Assembly: GCF_017745095.1 (NCBI RefSeq)
Contig: NZ_JAGHZZ010000009.1
Location: 214,169-278,168 of the forward strand
Reading direction: 5' to 3'
Length of the DNA: 64,000 nt
Source of the DNA: Sporocytophaga sp.
Lineage (GTDB): Bacteria; Bacteroidota; Bacteroidia; Cytophagales; Cytophagaceae
Shown here: positions 1 through 12,300 of the stretch, one piece after another
How the letters are laid out: each line of letters begins with the position of its first letter
How positions within the stretch are numbered: position 1 is the first letter of the stretch
Program-made: the position numbers and the translations under genes
The notes under the pieces: model-generated
Databases searched by the model: none
What the model was told of the DNA's origin: nothing
The model's input: only the letters and a program-made list of their open reading frames with translations

Positions 1-271
1 CATTATCAATATTCGGCATTATTTTCCACCAGGTGCTTAATCCCATAAGAAAATAAGGCATAGGGTGCCAAGGCCATTTCTCTTTAAATTCCCTGAATTT
101 TTTTTCAGCAAAATCAAACTTGAAATTGTACATGGCATTCACTGCATCTGTTGCTTCAAGTTGCAGTACTTCGTCAGACAATAGCATATTTGAATTCTGC
201 TTTGGCTGAGCTATGAGCCCAGTTCCCGTAAAGGAAATTATAAATAAAAAGAATAAAAGTGCTTTACGCAT
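1..271 (-). CDS. Exported TPR-like protein, N-terminal fragment
   Basis: A reading frame opens with ATG at 271 and runs leftward off the window edge, giving about 90 residues. The first 22 residues are a Sec signal peptide (basic MRK, hydrophobic core, ending near IAQ). The mature start is helical and contains a phrase of the form W-P-W-H-P-M-P-Y-F-L-M-G-L, with WWKIMPN after it; this recalls periplasmic tetratricopeptide proteins of Cytophagales. The TPR assignment rests on that resemblance, because only the beginning is visible. It is divergent from the aminopeptidase gene at 452, with 180 bp between the two starts. Confidence 0.6.
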   Translation of the reverse strand, partial: MRKALLFFLFIISFTGTGLIAQPKQNSNMLLSDEVLQLEATDAVNAMYNFKFDFAEKKFREFKEKWPWHPMPYFLMGLSTWWKIMPNIDN

Positions 272-451
272 TATCAAAAGGTCCCTTCAAATATTTTACA
301 AAATGACTTATAAGGATTTAACCAATCCCTCATTTAAACGAGGAAGGCATGCAATTTAACGCTTTAAATTATGAATATTTTTACTGAAACAATAACTATT
401 CATCAAACGTGCCATTTTTTGGTATATATTTAGACTCATTCAATTCTTTTT

Positions 452-1369
452 ATGGATTTTAATTTACTTAAAGAACTATGCGCTGTTCATGCACCCTCTG
501 GAAATGAGATTGCAATGAAGGAATTTCTTATCAAATATATCAAGTCTAATCAGAACAGCTGGAAAGTTAAACCTTTGATTATAGAAGGAAATGAGTTTCA
601 GGATAGTTTTTTATTAGTCTTTGGAAAACCCGTTGCAGCTGTATTTGCGCATATGGATTCAATAGGCTTTACTGTGAGGTATGGTCATCAACTTGTTCCT
701 ATTGGTGGTCCGGAACAGAAATCAGGATATAAACTTAGGGGCAGTGACAGTCACGGAGAGATTCTTTGCGAAATGGAAGTAAGTAAAGAGGAAGAAATAA
801 CCTATAAATTTTCGCGACAGATAGAACGAGGCACTGAGCTAGTATTTGATTGTAATTTCAGAGAGGATCAACACTATGTTCAATCATGCTATCTGGACAA
901 CAGGCTTGGTGTTTTCAATGCCTTGAAGCTCGCAGAAACGCTTGAAAATGGTATAATAGCATTTTCATGCTGGGAAGAACATGGAGGAGGATCTGTCTCA
1001 GTACTTGCGAAATATATTTACGAAAACTACAAAGTTCGTCAGGCACTGATTTCTGATATTACCTGGATTACAGAAGGTGTGAGGCATGGACTGGGTGTAG
1101 TTATTTCCATGCGTGACAGAAGTATTCCCCGAAGGAGTTTTTTAAATAAGATAATAAATCTGGCTAAAACATCCGGAATACCATTTCAGCTGGAAGTGGA
1201 AGCATACGGAGGAAGTGATGGAAAAGAATTGCAGGTATCGCCATACCCTTTCGATTGGGTATTCATCGGTGCTGCAGAAGATAATGTCCATTCACCGGAT
1301 GAAAAGGTTCATAAAGAGGACATCACCTCTATGATTGAAATGTATAAATTTTTAATGGGAAATCTCTAA
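452..1369 (+). CDS. M42/M20-like metallopeptidase (aminopeptidase family)
   Basis: 305 residues, the length of a short M42/M28-type zinc aminopeptidase. The metal-site pattern is visible in order: AHMD (H67, D69), LDNR (D149), WEEHGGG (E175, E176), SDITW (D202) and NVHSPDE (H280), which matches the two-zinc co-catalytic site of this clan. Such enzymes trim N-terminal residues from peptides in the cytoplasm; no signal peptide is present. It precedes hpt by 110 bp on the same strand and may be read with it. Substrate cannot be told from sequence. Family-level call is firm, the exact subfamily is not. Confidence 0.8.
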   Translation: MDFNLLKELCAVHAPSGNEIAMKEFLIKYIKSNQNSWKVKPLIIEGNEFQDSFLLVFGKPVAAVFAHMDSIGFTVRYGHQLVPIGGPEQKSGYKLRGSDSHGEILCEMEVSKEEEITYKFSRQIERGTELVFDCNFREDQHYVQSCYLDNRLGVFNALKLAETLENGIIAFSCWEEHGGGSVSVLAKYIYENYKVRQALISDITWITEGVRHGLGVVISMRDRSIPRRSFLNKIINLAKTSGIPFQLEVEAYGGSDGKELQVSPYPFDWVFIGAAEDNVHSPDEKVHKEDITSMIEMYKFLMGNL

Positions 1370-1479
1370 ACTACCGGGAAAGGTTTCCTTATGTATCATT
1401 TATCACTAAATGGCGTGTGGAAATTTTTGTACCTTTAGGATAATTGAGATTTTAAAGTTATAGCTTTTGGCCAGGGCCA

Positions 1480-2007
1480 ATGAAAATATTAGATAAGGAA
1501 TTTGAAATTTTTATCCCTAAGGAAAAAATTCAACAGAGAATTCATGAATTGGCAAACGACCTTTCATACAAATTGGAAGGAAAAGACCCTCTTTTTGTTG
1601 CCATTTTAAACGGAGCATTTATGTTCGCTTCAGATTTGTTCAAGGAAATTTCCATTCCTGCCAGAATAACTTTTATAAAAACTGCCTCCTATGCAGGTAC
1701 GGAAACTACAGGAAGTGTACAAAAGCTGATCGGTCTTAAGGAAAATATCAAAGGTCAGCATTTGGTCCTCGTAGATGATATTTTTGATACTGGCCTGACA
1801 ATGCAGGCTGTTTGTGAAGAAATGAGGAAACAAAATCCTGCTTCTATTTCAATTTTAACTTTACTTGACAAGGTATCTAAACATAAAACGGATTTAAAGA
1901 TTGATTTTAAAGGATTCGAGATTCCTGATAAATTTGTATTGGGTTACGGCCTGGATTACAATGGCTATGGAAGAAATTTAAAGGATATTTATGCTTTAGC
2001 CGACTGA
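1480..2007 (+). CDS. hpt: Hypoxanthine phosphoribosyltransferase
   Basis: 175 residues, normal for bacterial HPRT. The PRPP-binding loop VLVDDIFDTGLTM lies at 96-108, the flexible-loop region with SYAGTETTG at about 70-78, and the C-terminal aromatic/Asp stretch (KFVLGYGLDYNGYGRN) completes the fold. It salvages hypoxanthine and guanine to IMP and GMP with PRPP in the cytoplasm. It sits 49 bp upstream of adk, so two purine nucleotide enzymes are probably co-transcribed, followed by obgE. Start chosen at the ATG directly before the conserved N-terminus. Confidence 0.93.
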   Translation: MKILDKEFEIFIPKEKIQQRIHELANDLSYKLEGKDPLFVAILNGAFMFASDLFKEISIPARITFIKTASYAGTETTGSVQKLIGLKENIKGQHLVLVDDIFDTGLTMQAVCEEMRKQNPASISILTLLDKVSKHKTDLKIDFKGFEIPDKFVLGYGLDYNGYGRNLKDIYALAD

Positions 2008-2056
2008 ATAAAGATTTAAATCATTAATTTTAGCCCCTCAAAAAGAAAACGAAACT

Positions 2057-2635
2057 ATGTTGAACATCATTCTATTTGGACCTCCTTACGCAGGTAAAGG
2101 CACTCAAAGCCAGAATATCATTGAAAAGTATGGTTTGATTCATCTTTCTACAGGCGATTTGTTAAGAGCAGAAATGAAAGAAGGTACTGAATTAGGTAAA
2201 AGCGCTCAGAAACTTATTAATGATGGTTTGCTTGTTCCTGATGAGGTAGTTATCGGGATGATCAACAACAAAATAAAAAGCAACAAATCGGCAAAAGGCT
2301 TCATTTTCGACGGATTTCCAAGAACTGTTCCTCAGGCTGGCGCTCTAGACCACCTTTGTGTTGAAAATGGAATCACGATTGATGCTGTGATCGGACTTAC
2401 TGTTGAAAAAGATGAGCTTACCAAAAGAGCTGTGCTCAGAGGCCAGACATCTAACAGGGCTGATGATAAAGATCCAGTAGTAATCAGCAAAAGAATCGTT
2501 GTTTATCAAGAAGAAACAGCTCCAGTTGCAGATTATTACCGCAAAAAAGGTATTTACAAAGAGGTAGATGGAATGAATTCTATTGAACAAGTGTTCAAAG
2601 ATATTTCCAAGATATTGGATTTGGTAAAACAGTAA
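2057..2635 (+). CDS. adk: Adenylate kinase
   Basis: 192 residues, a short-LID adenylate kinase. P-loop GPPYAGKGTQ at 8-17 (a Tyr stands where Gly or Ala is common), STGDLLR AMP-binding segment at about 31-37, FDGFPRT at about 85-91, and a LID region GQTSNRADDKD near 129-139 without zinc cysteines. It catalyses AMP + ATP to 2 ADP. It lies between hpt and obgE with short gaps, a grouping consistent with nucleotide homeostasis and growth. Confidence 0.95.
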   Translation: MLNIILFGPPYAGKGTQSQNIIEKYGLIHLSTGDLLRAEMKEGTELGKSAQKLINDGLLVPDEVVIGMINNKIKSNKSAKGFIFDGFPRTVPQAGALDHLCVENGITIDAVIGLTVEKDELTKRAVLRGQTSNRADDKDPVVISKRIVVYQEETAPVADYYRKKGIYKEVDGMNSIEQVFKDISKILDLVKQ

Positions 2636-2683
2636 TTAAAAGAGGAATTTCCTCTTTACTTTATATTCTTAAAGCTATTTCAT

Positions 2684-3673
2684 TTGGCTTCTTCAAATTT
2701 TATTGATTACGTAAAAATCTGCTGCAGATCGGGGGCAGGTGGTGCTGGTGCTGTTCATTTCAGACATGAAAAATATGTTGAGATGGGTGGGCCAGATGGT
2801 GGAAACGGCGGCCATGGAGGTCACATTATCCTTAGGGGAAATGCTCAGCTTTGGACATTACTCCATCTAAAATACAGAAAACATGTCATTGCAGAGCCTG
2901 GTCAGAAGGGTGAAGGCGGAAGACGCACTGGTGCAAGTGGGGAAGATATCATACTTGACGTTCCTCTTGGTACAGTCGCCAGAGATGCTGAAACCGATGA
3001 ATTCATGGTGGAAATCAGCGAGGATGGCCAGGAAGTAATACTCGTTCCGGGCGGAAGAGGAGGATTGGGCAATGAACATTTCAAAACGCCGACTAATCAG
3101 GCACCGAGAACAGCACAGCCTGGTGAACCAAGTATTGAACAATGGGTGATTCTTGAGCTAAAACTCCTGGCAGACGTTGGCCTTGTCGGTTTTCCTAATG
3201 CTGGAAAATCTACACTTTTGTCAAAAGTTTCTGCTGCTAAACCGGAAATCGCAGATTATCCTTTCACTACATTGACTCCCAATCTTGGAGTGGTAAGCTA
3301 TAGAGATGACAAGTCATTTGTTATGGCAGACATACCAGGAATTATCGAAGGTGCGTCCGAAGGGAAAGGTCTGGGACTGCGTTTTTTAAGACACATTGAA
3401 AGAAATTCTATTTTACTTTTTCTTGTTCCTTCAGATAGTAAGGACATAAAAGCAGATTACAATATTCTTTTGAACGAATTGAAAGAATTTAACCCGGAAT
3501 TACTTGATAAAAAAAGGATTTTGGGAATTTCCAAAACGGATCTGCTTGATGAGGAACTCCAAAATCTGATAGAAAAGGAGCTTCCTGATGTTCCTTTCGT
3601 CATGTTTTCATCCTACACAGGCTTTGGTCTGATGCAGTTGAAGGACCTGATATGGCGTACATTAAATGATTAA
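2684..3673 (+). CDS. obgE: GTPase Obg/CgtA, ribosome assembly
   Basis: 329 residues. The Gly-rich Obg fold occupies residues 1-160 (many GG pairs such as [13 protein letters not shown]), followed by the G domain with G1 GFPNAGKST at 169-177, switch G2 around TT at 195-196, G3 DIPG at 216-219 and G4-like SKTD at 283-286. There is no C-terminal OCT domain, which fits the shorter Bacteroidota form. It acts in late 50S maturation and stress signalling. The start codon is TTG at 2684, chosen because the conserved [11 protein letters not shown] start begins there and no in-frame ATG lies nearer. It is 48 bp after adk. Confidence 0.93.
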   Translation: MASSNFIDYVKICCRSGAGGAGAVHFRHEKYVEMGGPDGGNGGHGGHIILRGNAQLWTLLHLKYRKHVIAEPGQKGEGGRRTGASGEDIILDVPLGTVARDAETDEFMVEISEDGQEVILVPGGRGGLGNEHFKTPTNQAPRTAQPGEPSIEQWVILELKLLADVGLVGFPNAGKSTLLSKVSAAKPEIADYPFTTLTPNLGVVSYRDDKSFVMADIPGIIEGASEGKGLGLRFLRHIERNSILLFLVPSDSKDIKADYNILLNELKEFNPELLDKKRILGISKTDLLDEELQNLIEKELPDVPFVMFSSYTGFGLMQLKDLIWRTLND

Positions 3674-3795
3674 TGTCATCTTGTCAGTGAAAATTCTTTT
3701 GGCAAAATAATTGAATCTTCACTTGCCAAGTCATATTTGTCATTTTTCCATAGAGGGAAATATAGTTTATAATAGAAAACCTAGCGATATAAGTA

Positions 3796-4359
3796 ATGAT
3801 ACCGGAAGAAAAGAACGAACAAAAAGATTTTCAAGCAGAAAATGCGGATCAGGAGACTGTAACTTCAGAAGGAAAAGAAAATACTGAAGGAACTTCTCAG
3901 GGGGCAAATGAGGTTGAAAACTTGAAAAAGGAAAACGAGGAATTGAAAGATAAATACTTGAGACTATATTCCGAGTTTGACAATTTCAGAAGAAGAACCT
4001 CAAAAGAACGTGTTGAGCTTTTGAAAACTGCGGGGGAGGATGTTCTTGTAAGCTTACTACCTATATTGGATGATTTTGAAAGAGCATCTGTGTCAATGGA
4101 AAAAGCTACTGAAGTTTCTGCGATCAAAGAAGGAGTTTCCCTTATTCATAATAAAATATATAAAACCCTTGAGCAAAAAGGTCTTAAAGTAATGGAAGAT
4201 CAAAGGGGAAAAGAGTTTAATAGTGAAATTCATGAAGCTATTACTCAGATTCCCGCTCCCACACCTGACCTTAAGGGCAAAATTGTTGACGTTGTAGAAA
4301 ACGGATATTATCTAAATGAAAAGGTGATTCGTTTTGCAAAAGTTGTTATCGGAGCATAA
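3796..4359 (+). CDS. grpE: GrpE nucleotide exchange factor
   Basis: 187 residues. A charged, Glu/Lys-rich N-terminal tail of about 40 residues leads into a long coiled coil with the family landmark YSEFDNFRRR, then the beta-rich C-terminal domain ending NEKVIRFAKVVIG. It releases ADP from DnaK. It is three bases upstream of dnaJ, so the two are one operon; dnaK is not in the window. No CIRCE element was seen upstream. Confidence 0.94.
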   Translation: MIPEEKNEQKDFQAENADQETVTSEGKENTEGTSQGANEVENLKKENEELKDKYLRLYSEFDNFRRRTSKERVELLKTAGEDVLVSLLPILDDFERASVSMEKATEVSAIKEGVSLIHNKIYKTLEQKGLKVMEDQRGKEFNSEIHEAITQIPAPTPDLKGKIVDVVENGYYLNEKVIRFAKVVIGA

Positions 4360-4362
4360 AAA

Positions 4363-5505
4363 ATGGCTAAAAGAGATTACTACGAAATTCTTGGTGTTTC
4401 TAAATCTTCAAGTGCTGAAGAGATAAAGAAGGCTTACAGAAAAATCGCAATTAAGTACCATCCTGACAAAAATCCTGATGATCCTTCCGCTGAAGAAAAA
4501 TTCAAGGAAGCTGCAGAAGCATATGAGGTATTAAGCAGCCCTGAGAAAAAGCAAAGGTATGACCAGTTTGGTCATCAGGGAGTTGGCGGCGGCTTTGGCG
4601 GTGGCGGTGGCATGAATATGGACGATATCTTCTCTCAATTCGGAGATATTTTCGGGGGCGGAAGTCCTTTCGAAAGTTTCTTCGGCGGAGGCGGTGGTAG
4701 AGGTGGACGTGCGCAGCGTAGAGGAAGTAATCTCAGAATAAAGCTTAAGCTTACCCTTCAGGAAATTGCACAGGGTGCCGAAAAGAAAATAAAAGTAAAG
4801 CGCTACGTAGCTTGTGATGATTGTGGCGGAAATGGATCCAAAAATGGCGCGGCACTGCAGAATTGCCCTGTTTGTCAAGGAACAGGCCAGACGAGAAAGG
4901 TAGTAAATACCATGCTCGGGCAAATGGTGAGTACGTCGACCTGTCATGCTTGTCATGGAGAAGGAACAACGATCTCTCAAAAATGTCCGACATGCGAAGG
5001 GGAAGGAAGAGTGCTGAAGGAAGAAGTGATCAACATAAAAGTACCGGCAGGTGTTGCAGAAGGAATGCAATTAAGCATGTCAGGAAAAGGGAATGCTCCA
5101 AATCGTGGAGGAATACCTGGTGATCTACTTATATTGATTGAAGAGGTTGAAGACGAGCTACTGAAGAGGGACGGGCAAAATATTATTTATGAGTTGTATA
5201 TCAGCTTCATAGATGCTGTTTTGGGAACGTCGATAGAAGTGCCGACAATTGAAGGTAAAGTGAAGATTAAAATAGATGCGGGAACACAGAGCGGTAAGAT
5301 ATTAAGATTGAAAGAAAAAGGATTACGCGAAGTGAACGGATATTCTAAAGGAGATCAGCTTATTTATGTAAATGTCTGGACACCACAGACTTTATCTAAA
5401 GAAGAAAAAAATATCCTAACATCTCTAAAAGATTCAGAAAGCTTCAAGCCTAATCCTGGCAAGCATGATAAAGGGTTCTTTGAGAAAATGAAAGAGTTTT
5501 TTTAG
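4363..5505 (+). CDS. dnaJ: Chaperone DnaJ (type I Hsp40)
   Basis: 380 residues with all type I parts: J domain with HPD at 33-35, a Gly/Phe linker (about 70-115), and a zinc domain with four CxxCxGxG repeats (C151/C154, C168/C171, C194/C197, C208/C211), then two C-terminal substrate-binding domains. It delivers unfolded clients to DnaK and stimulates its ATPase. Directly follows grpE, three bases apart, and is closed by a strong hairpin terminator at 5539-5580. Confidence 0.96.
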   Translation: MAKRDYYEILGVSKSSSAEEIKKAYRKIAIKYHPDKNPDDPSAEEKFKEAAEAYEVLSSPEKKQRYDQFGHQGVGGGFGGGGGMNMDDIFSQFGDIFGGGSPFESFFGGGGGRGGRAQRRGSNLRIKLKLTLQEIAQGAEKKIKVKRYVACDDCGGNGSKNGAALQNCPVCQGTGQTRKVVNTMLGQMVSTSTCHACHGEGTTISQKCPTCEGEGRVLKEEVINIKVPAGVAEGMQLSMSGKGNAPNRGGIPGDLLILIEEVEDELLKRDGQNIIYELYISFIDAVLGTSIEVPTIEGKVKIKIDAGTQSGKILRLKEKGLREVNGYSKGDQLIYVNVWTPQTLSKEEKNILTSLKDSESFKPNPGKHDKGFFEKMKEFF

Positions 5506-5538
5506 AAGCTAAAAGCGGAAAGCTGAATGCATAAAGTT

Positions 5539-5582
5539 AAAAAGGTTGAAATTGTCCAAATGGTCAAGTTCAACCTTTTTTG
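5539..5582. terminator. Bidirectional rho-independent terminator between dnaJ and msrB
   Basis: Perfect 12-bp inverted repeat AAAAAGGTTGAA / TTCAACCTTTTT with an 18-nt loop. A-tract on the left and T-tract on the right let it work for both convergent genes. Confidence 0.85.
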
Positions 5583-5628
5583 TTTATTAAGTCAGAAGTA
5601 ATGGCTCTTTTCTTTAAGCTTTCAGCCT

Positions 5629-6120
5629 TTAGCTTTTCGCATTTTTCTTCCTCTTTACAAAATCCAAAGAAGCAGAGTTCATACAATACCTCAAACCTGT
5701 TGGTTTCGGTCCATCATCAAATACATGTCCGAGGTGAGCATCACAGCGGTTGCATCTGACTTCTACTCTATCACCATCTTCCAGATATTTTACATGGGTT
5801 TTGTCAATTGGTTGCCAGAAACTTGGCCATCCAGTTCCTGAATCAAATTTTTGGTATGAGCTAAAAAGGCTATTTCCGCAACAGATACATTTGTAAATAC
5901 CTTTTTCTTTATTTTTATCATACTTATTATTAAATGGTGGTTCTGTACCTTGTTCACGTGTAACAGTGTACTGTTCAGGTGTTAACTGTCTTTTCCATTC
6001 CTCATTTGACTTCGTAACGGTATCTATTTGATTGAAATTCTGGAACTTCGGAAATTGACCTGTGTGAGAGCATGCGGTAAATAGACGAAGTACGATGGTT
6101 ACCAAAACAAGGTTTTTCAT
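5629..6120 (-). CDS. msrB: Peptide-methionine (R)-S-oxide reductase, lipoprotein form
   Basis: 163 residues. The first 17 residues look like a lipoprotein signal ending LFTAC (C17), so the enzyme is probably anchored in the envelope and repairs oxidised methionine in exported proteins. The MsrB domain shows zinc cysteines C78/C81 and C123/C126, the GTGWPSFW block at 95-102, and the catalytic C146 in [10 protein letters not shown] resolving cysteine is not obvious. Its final codons fall in a dispersed AGCTGAAAGC-type repeat, and it converges on dnaJ. Confidence 0.93.
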   Translation of the reverse strand: MKNLVLVTIVLRLFTACSHTGQFPKFQNFNQIDTVTKSNEEWKRQLTPEQYTVTREQGTEPPFNNKYDKNKEKGIYKCICCGNSLFSSYQKFDSGTGWPSFWQPIDKTHVKYLEDGDRVEVRCNRCDAHLGHVFDDGPKPTGLRYCMNSASLDFVKRKKNAKS

Positions 6121-6359
6121 ATTAATAGAGCGATCTGTGCAAGATCAACCACCCATAAATGCTTAGGTTTGAATTGTGAACGAGAATAAAAAAGCCGATG
6201 ATTTTAACAAAAGCATGTCTTTTTTGGTTTGGTCCGTCTAAAATAGTAGAACTTTCCAATAAAAATTTGTATATTTCTGACTGGTATAAATGATTAAATA
6301 AGAATAGTCATATTTTACAACTAAAAAATCCCATTTGAATTAACTTTAACCTATCTAAT

Positions 6360-9300
6360 ATGAAAAAAGTTATACTTTTTCTCCTGTTCCTGACTGTCGC
6401 AATTACAGGTTCTATGGCTGGAACTGTATTTGAGGTGGATAATGCTGGAGATGGAGATGATTTCCAAAACTATAATGCCGGAACAAATACTCTGAGAAAA
6501 TGTATTCGTCTCGCCAATAATACAGCGAACGGAGGAACTCCGCATCAGATTGTATTTAAACTGCCTGCATTAACAGTAATCACGGTAAATTCAGATTTAC
6601 CTACGATCAATAATAATGGTAACGCTGGTGGTTTAATTATAGATGCGACTATTGCACCTATGGCTGGTTACGGTGGAGCACCCCTGATAGGAATTTTCAG
6701 AGGCAATGGTCAGAATGGAAATGGTTTTAATATTGATGGAGCGAATAATGTAACAATCAGAGGTCTGGCAATTCAAAATTTTGTTGTAGGTATAAGAGTA
6801 AACAATTCAACAGGATCTACTCTAGATAAAAATTTCATAGGAACTAACCTTGCCGGTACCTCAATTGCCGGAACTACAATAAAAACAAATGGTATATTTC
6901 TTGATGCAAATGCATCTAATACAAATATTACGAGCAATGTAATATCAGGTTGTATGTCGGTGGGAGATGGCAATTTTTATGGTGCAATCAATATTAGACC
7001 AGGTTCTCACGGAGTTAAAATTACCTCAAATTTTATAGGTACAGATGCAACCGGTTCAAATTTACTTGGAAATGGAACAAATCAGCCTTACAGACAACAA
7101 GGTATTTATATTGATGGATCGTCAACTGTAGCAAACCCGATAGTGATCAGTGGTAACGTAATATCAGGTAACGTTGGTAATGGTATCTGGGCTACTAATA
7201 CAGCAGGACTGAAAATTGTAGGCAATCACATTGGTACCGACATTGGAGGCACAAAAGCAATTGGTAATAAAGCAGCTGGTATCAGGGTTGACAGATCTAA
7301 CAACGTAACGATTGGTGGATCAACAGTTGCAGATAGAAATATAATTTCCGGAAACGGAGGTGCAATTGATAGCAGACCTTGTGGACCTGATTATTGCGGT
7401 GAGCCTTGTAATTTTAATGCTTGTCCTACAGGATATGATGCAACATTACAGACTGGTATTTATTTTTCAGAAGTTACATCTTCTAAAATTTCAGGTAACT
7501 ATGTTGGTACAAATGAAACAGGAACATCTACTGGAACAAGTAATTCTCTTGGAAACTTTTATGCAGGTATAAAGCTGGAAACAAGTTCTTCAAATGTAAC
7601 TATAGGTGGAAATACAGCTGCCGAAGGTAACGTAATCGGAGGTAATGGTTTTGGTATATATCCTAATAATGGAAAGGGCTATAGAGGTCATGGTATCCAG
7701 CTAAATGGAGGATCAGTAAGCAATATATTTGTTTATAACAACAGAGTGGGAGTGGGTCCGAACAATGAGGAGATTGGAAACCGTCAGGATGGTATATCAC
7801 TGTTAGGTGCTCACGATTGTAAAATCGGAGATGCGGCTTCAATAGCAGATCCAGCGGGAAAAGGAAATATTGTTGGAAACAACTCATGGGGTATTTTCCT
7901 TCAGTCAGATTTTAGCAATAATGATAATAGCAATCAGGCTAGAAACAACTCAATTAAAGGAAATTACCTAGGAAATGATGGAAGTGTTGCATTAGGCAAT
8001 GGTACAAGAGCATTAGATGATGAGGGTGCAGGAATCGGTATTCAGCACGGAAGTAATAATAACGTTGTAGAGTTTAACGTCATTTCAGGTAATAGAGATG
8101 GGGTAACTTTCAGAGGGCAAGGCTTTGGTGCCGGAGTCGCTAATAATTCAGAGACTACTTCAAATATCATCAGATCAAATTATATTGGTACTGATAAAAC
8201 TGGTAAAACTGCCATGGCTAATAGAAACAATGGTATCCTTGTTACAGAGGGTGCACAATATATTACCATTGGTGGAACAGTCGCAGGACAGGGAAATATT
8301 ATTGCAGGTAATACTACAGATGGTATTCACATGGAAGATGGGGACAGAGTAAAAATATTCAATAATAAAATTGGGGTTGAAAAAGACGGACTGGCTTTAG
8401 CAAACGGTGGAGATGGTATTGAGTTGAAGCAAAGTACGGGAACATCTGGCGGAAGCACCAATAACATCATAGGTGGAGTTAATGCTGGTGAGTCTAACAC
8501 AATTGCAAACAACGGCGGCAATGGAGTCGTTGTAGATGGAGCTACTTCAATCAATAACTCAATTCATCATAATTCTTTCTCTTGTAATGCTTTAAGAGGT
8601 ATTGTTCTATCAAATGGAGGTAATAATAATTATGCAAAACCGACATTTTCAGGAACTCCTACAAACTTCAAAGTTACGGGTCCGACAACAACTTCCTACA
8701 TTGAAATATATGAAATTGATGAATGTCACAATTGTGGTTTAGATCCTGATAAAGTACAGGGTAAAACCTTAGTACAATCAGGACTTTCACCTCAGGCATT
8801 TGTGCCAGCAGCAGGTAAAACAAATAAAGACTATACAGCTATTGTTTCAGTGAATGGGACAACTGCAGCGCATAATACTTCTGAATTTACTTCATGTATA
8901 GCACTATGCGTAGAGCCAAAGCCAGATATTACAGGAAGTGCTTATGCATTTTGTGATAATACCCAAAATGTAACATTCTCTACACCAAACGTTTCAGGTA
9001 ATACTTATAGCTGGACAGTTACTGATGGATTAACTATAGTCGGCTCATCTACAGGAAATAGCATTACAATTAATGTAGGAGCAACGGGAGGAACACTTTC
9101 CGTTAAAGAGCTAGCTGGGGCTTGTGAAGGTATTCATAGTAGAGTAATTACAGTTAACCAAAGACCTGAAACTCCAGGAATCGTTGGAAATATAAGCCCA
9201 TGTGAGAATTCAACAGGAGTTAAATATAGCATTCCTTCGACTGCAGGAACGACATATACCTGGACTGTTCCGACAGGAGTGACATTGGTTTCTGGCCAGG

Positions 9301-12300
9301 GCACAAATGAAATCACTGTTAATATTGGTGCAGCAGCAACCACTTCTGGGAAAATTACTGTTACTGCTAAAACCAGCAGTACAACTTGTGAGGATTTAAC
9401 ACCAAGCGAAATTACACTTGATGTGAAACCTCGCCCTGAAACTCCGGGAATTGTTGGAAATGCCACCCCTTGCGAAAACACACCAGGTTTAAAATATAGT
9501 GTCCCTGCAACAGCTGGTACAACTTACACTTGGACTGTACCTACCGGCGTAACTATTGTTTCTGGTCAAGGTACTAATGAAATTACAGTAAACATAGGAT
9601 CTGCTACAGCCGCTTCAGGAGATATTACAGTTACTGCTAAAACTAACAGTACAACATGTGAAGATTTATCTCCAAGTAAAATTACGCTTGACGTAAAACC
9701 AAGGCCAGAAACTCCTGGAATCGTTGGAAATGATGCTCCATGTGAAAATACACCAGGGTTAAAATACAGTGTAACTGCAACAGCAGGAACGACATATACC
9801 TGGACTGTTCCTGCGGGCGTAACTATTGTTACAGGTCAAGGTACTAATGAGATTACAGTCAATATAGGATCTGCGGCAACAGCTTCAGGAGAAATAACAG
9901 TAACTGCTAAAACAACAAGTACAACTTGTGAAGATTTATCTCCAAGCAAAATTACTCTTGATGTAAAGCCAAGACCAGAAACTCCTGGTATAGTTGGAAA
10001 TTCTACCCCTTGCGAAAATACTCCTGGCTTAAAATATAGTGTTCCATCAACAGCCGGTACAACTTATACATGGAATGTACCAGGAGGTGTAACTATTGTT
10101 ACAGGTCAAGGTACTAATGAGATTACAGTCAATATAGGATCTGCAGCAACAGCTTCAGGAGAAATAACAGTAACTGCTAAAACAACAAGTACAACTTGTG
10201 AGGATTTATCTCCAAGCAAAATTACTCTTGATGTAAAGCCAAGACCAGAAACCCCTGGTATAGTAGGAAATTCTACTCCTTGCGAAAATACTCCTGGCTT
10301 AAAATATAGTGTTCCATCAACGGCCGGCACAACTTATATATGGAATGTACCAGCAGGTGTAACTATAGTTTCCGGCCAGGGAACAAATGAAATAACTGTC
10401 AATATAGGATCCGCATCGACGGCCTCAGGTGATATAACTGTTGCAGCGAAAACAACAAGTACTACTTGTGAAGACTTGAGCCCAAGCAAGTTTACCCTTG
10501 ATGTGAAACCAAGACCTGAGACCCCAGGTATTGTAGGAGAAGCTAATCCTTGCGAAAATAGTCCAGGGTTAAAATATAGTGTCCCGTCAACAGCAGGTAC
10601 AACTTATACCTGGGTAGTACCAACTGGTGTAACAATTATATCAGGTCAAGGAACAAATGAAATAACTGTTGATATAGGAACTTCTGCTACAGCTTCAGGA
10701 GATATCACAGTTTTTGCGACTACTACCTCAACTACTTGTGAGGATTTATCTCCAAGCAAAATTACACTTAATGTAAATCCAAGACCAGAAACTCCGGGAA
10801 TCGTTGGAAATGACGCTCCATGCGAAAATACACCTGGATTAAAATATAGTGTCACTGCAACAGCTGGCTTAACTTACAACTGGAATGTCCCTGCTGGAGT
10901 AACAATTGTTTCTGGCCAGGGGACCAACGAGATAACTGTTAATATTGGCCCGGAAGCAACAGCGTCTGGAGATATCACAGTTTATGCATCTACCGGATCT
11001 TCTGCAACAGCTTGCTCCGATCTTTCACCTAGCACTATAACACTTGATGTACAACCAAGGCCTGAAACACCAACAGTTGATGGTGATGATGAAGTTTGTG
11101 AAAATAGCAGTGGACATATATACACTATACCTTCAGAGACAGGTGTGGAATATAAATGGACTGTCCCTGCAGGATTTACAATTACAGCAGGCGATAATAC
11201 AAATAGCATCACAGTAAGTGTTGCCGAGGGAGCTTCGGATGGAATAATTAAAGTATATCTGATAAATTCTACAACTAAGTGCGAGGATTTATCCCCAAGT
11301 GAATTTGCAGTAAAAGTAAATCCAAGACCAGTAACTCCTGGAATAACAGGAAGTGCTGAAGTATGTGAAGATACCAAAGATCATATTTATTCAGTCCCTG
11401 CTGTAAGCGGAGTTGACTATAAGTGGTCTGTTCCTGCTGGGTTTACAATTACCTCTGGTGATAATACAAACAGCATTACAGTAAGTGTTGCAGCGGGAGC
11501 GGCAGATGGCGTGATAAAAGTGTATTTAGTGAATCAGCAAAGTAATTGCGAAGATTTAACCCCAAGCGAAGTTAATATTAAGGTTAATACTCTTCCAGTT
11601 TTAACTTTGACTCCTGATGCTAATGAAATATGTGAAGGTTCTTCTACAGTATTAAAAACTTTTGTGACGGGAGGAAACGGTGCAGTTACTTATAATTGGA
11701 CAGCAACTCCAGGTCCGAATCCTTCCGGAGAAAGCCCAACAGTGAGTCCTGCGGATACTACAATCTATACTTTAATAGTAACTGATACTAAAGGATGTTC
11801 TGCAGATACACAATCTGTTCAGATTGATGTAAACGAAAATCCTGTTCTTGTAATCTCTACTACAGTTAATGACACCATCTGTAAAGGGACGTCAGCAATA
11901 TTGTCTACCAATATTACTAAGGGAAATAAGCCTTATGTATCTTTAGTCTGGACAGCAAGTCCAGCACCTGTGCCAAATCAGGATGATTTTAACCCTACTG
12001 TTAGTCCGACAGTAACAACTGATTATACTGCTACTGTTACTGATTCTAAAAATTGTAAGGCAACAGATGCAATAAAGATTACTGTTATTGATGTTCCGGA
12101 AGGACCTCTTTCAGCAAGTGTTGACAGATCCGTTATCTGTAATACTGATACCAGGAATATTGAGTTATCCGCAACTCTAGGCACTGACCCAAAAGTAATA
12201 CCTATATGGTATAAAAACGGATGCGGACTTGATTCTGTAACATCTGGTAACCCTGCTCCTGTAGCTCCTCCTGATACAACAACTACATATTACATAGCTC

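Noticed and set aside
4531..5070. Long minus-strand frame opposite dnaJ
   Set aside because: Shadow of dnaJ; DnaJ motifs on the other strand are complete.
9134..11377. Several repeated minus-strand frames opposite the PKD-like repeats
   Set aside because: They recur at the same spacing as the coding repeats, so they are antisense shadows of the repeat array.
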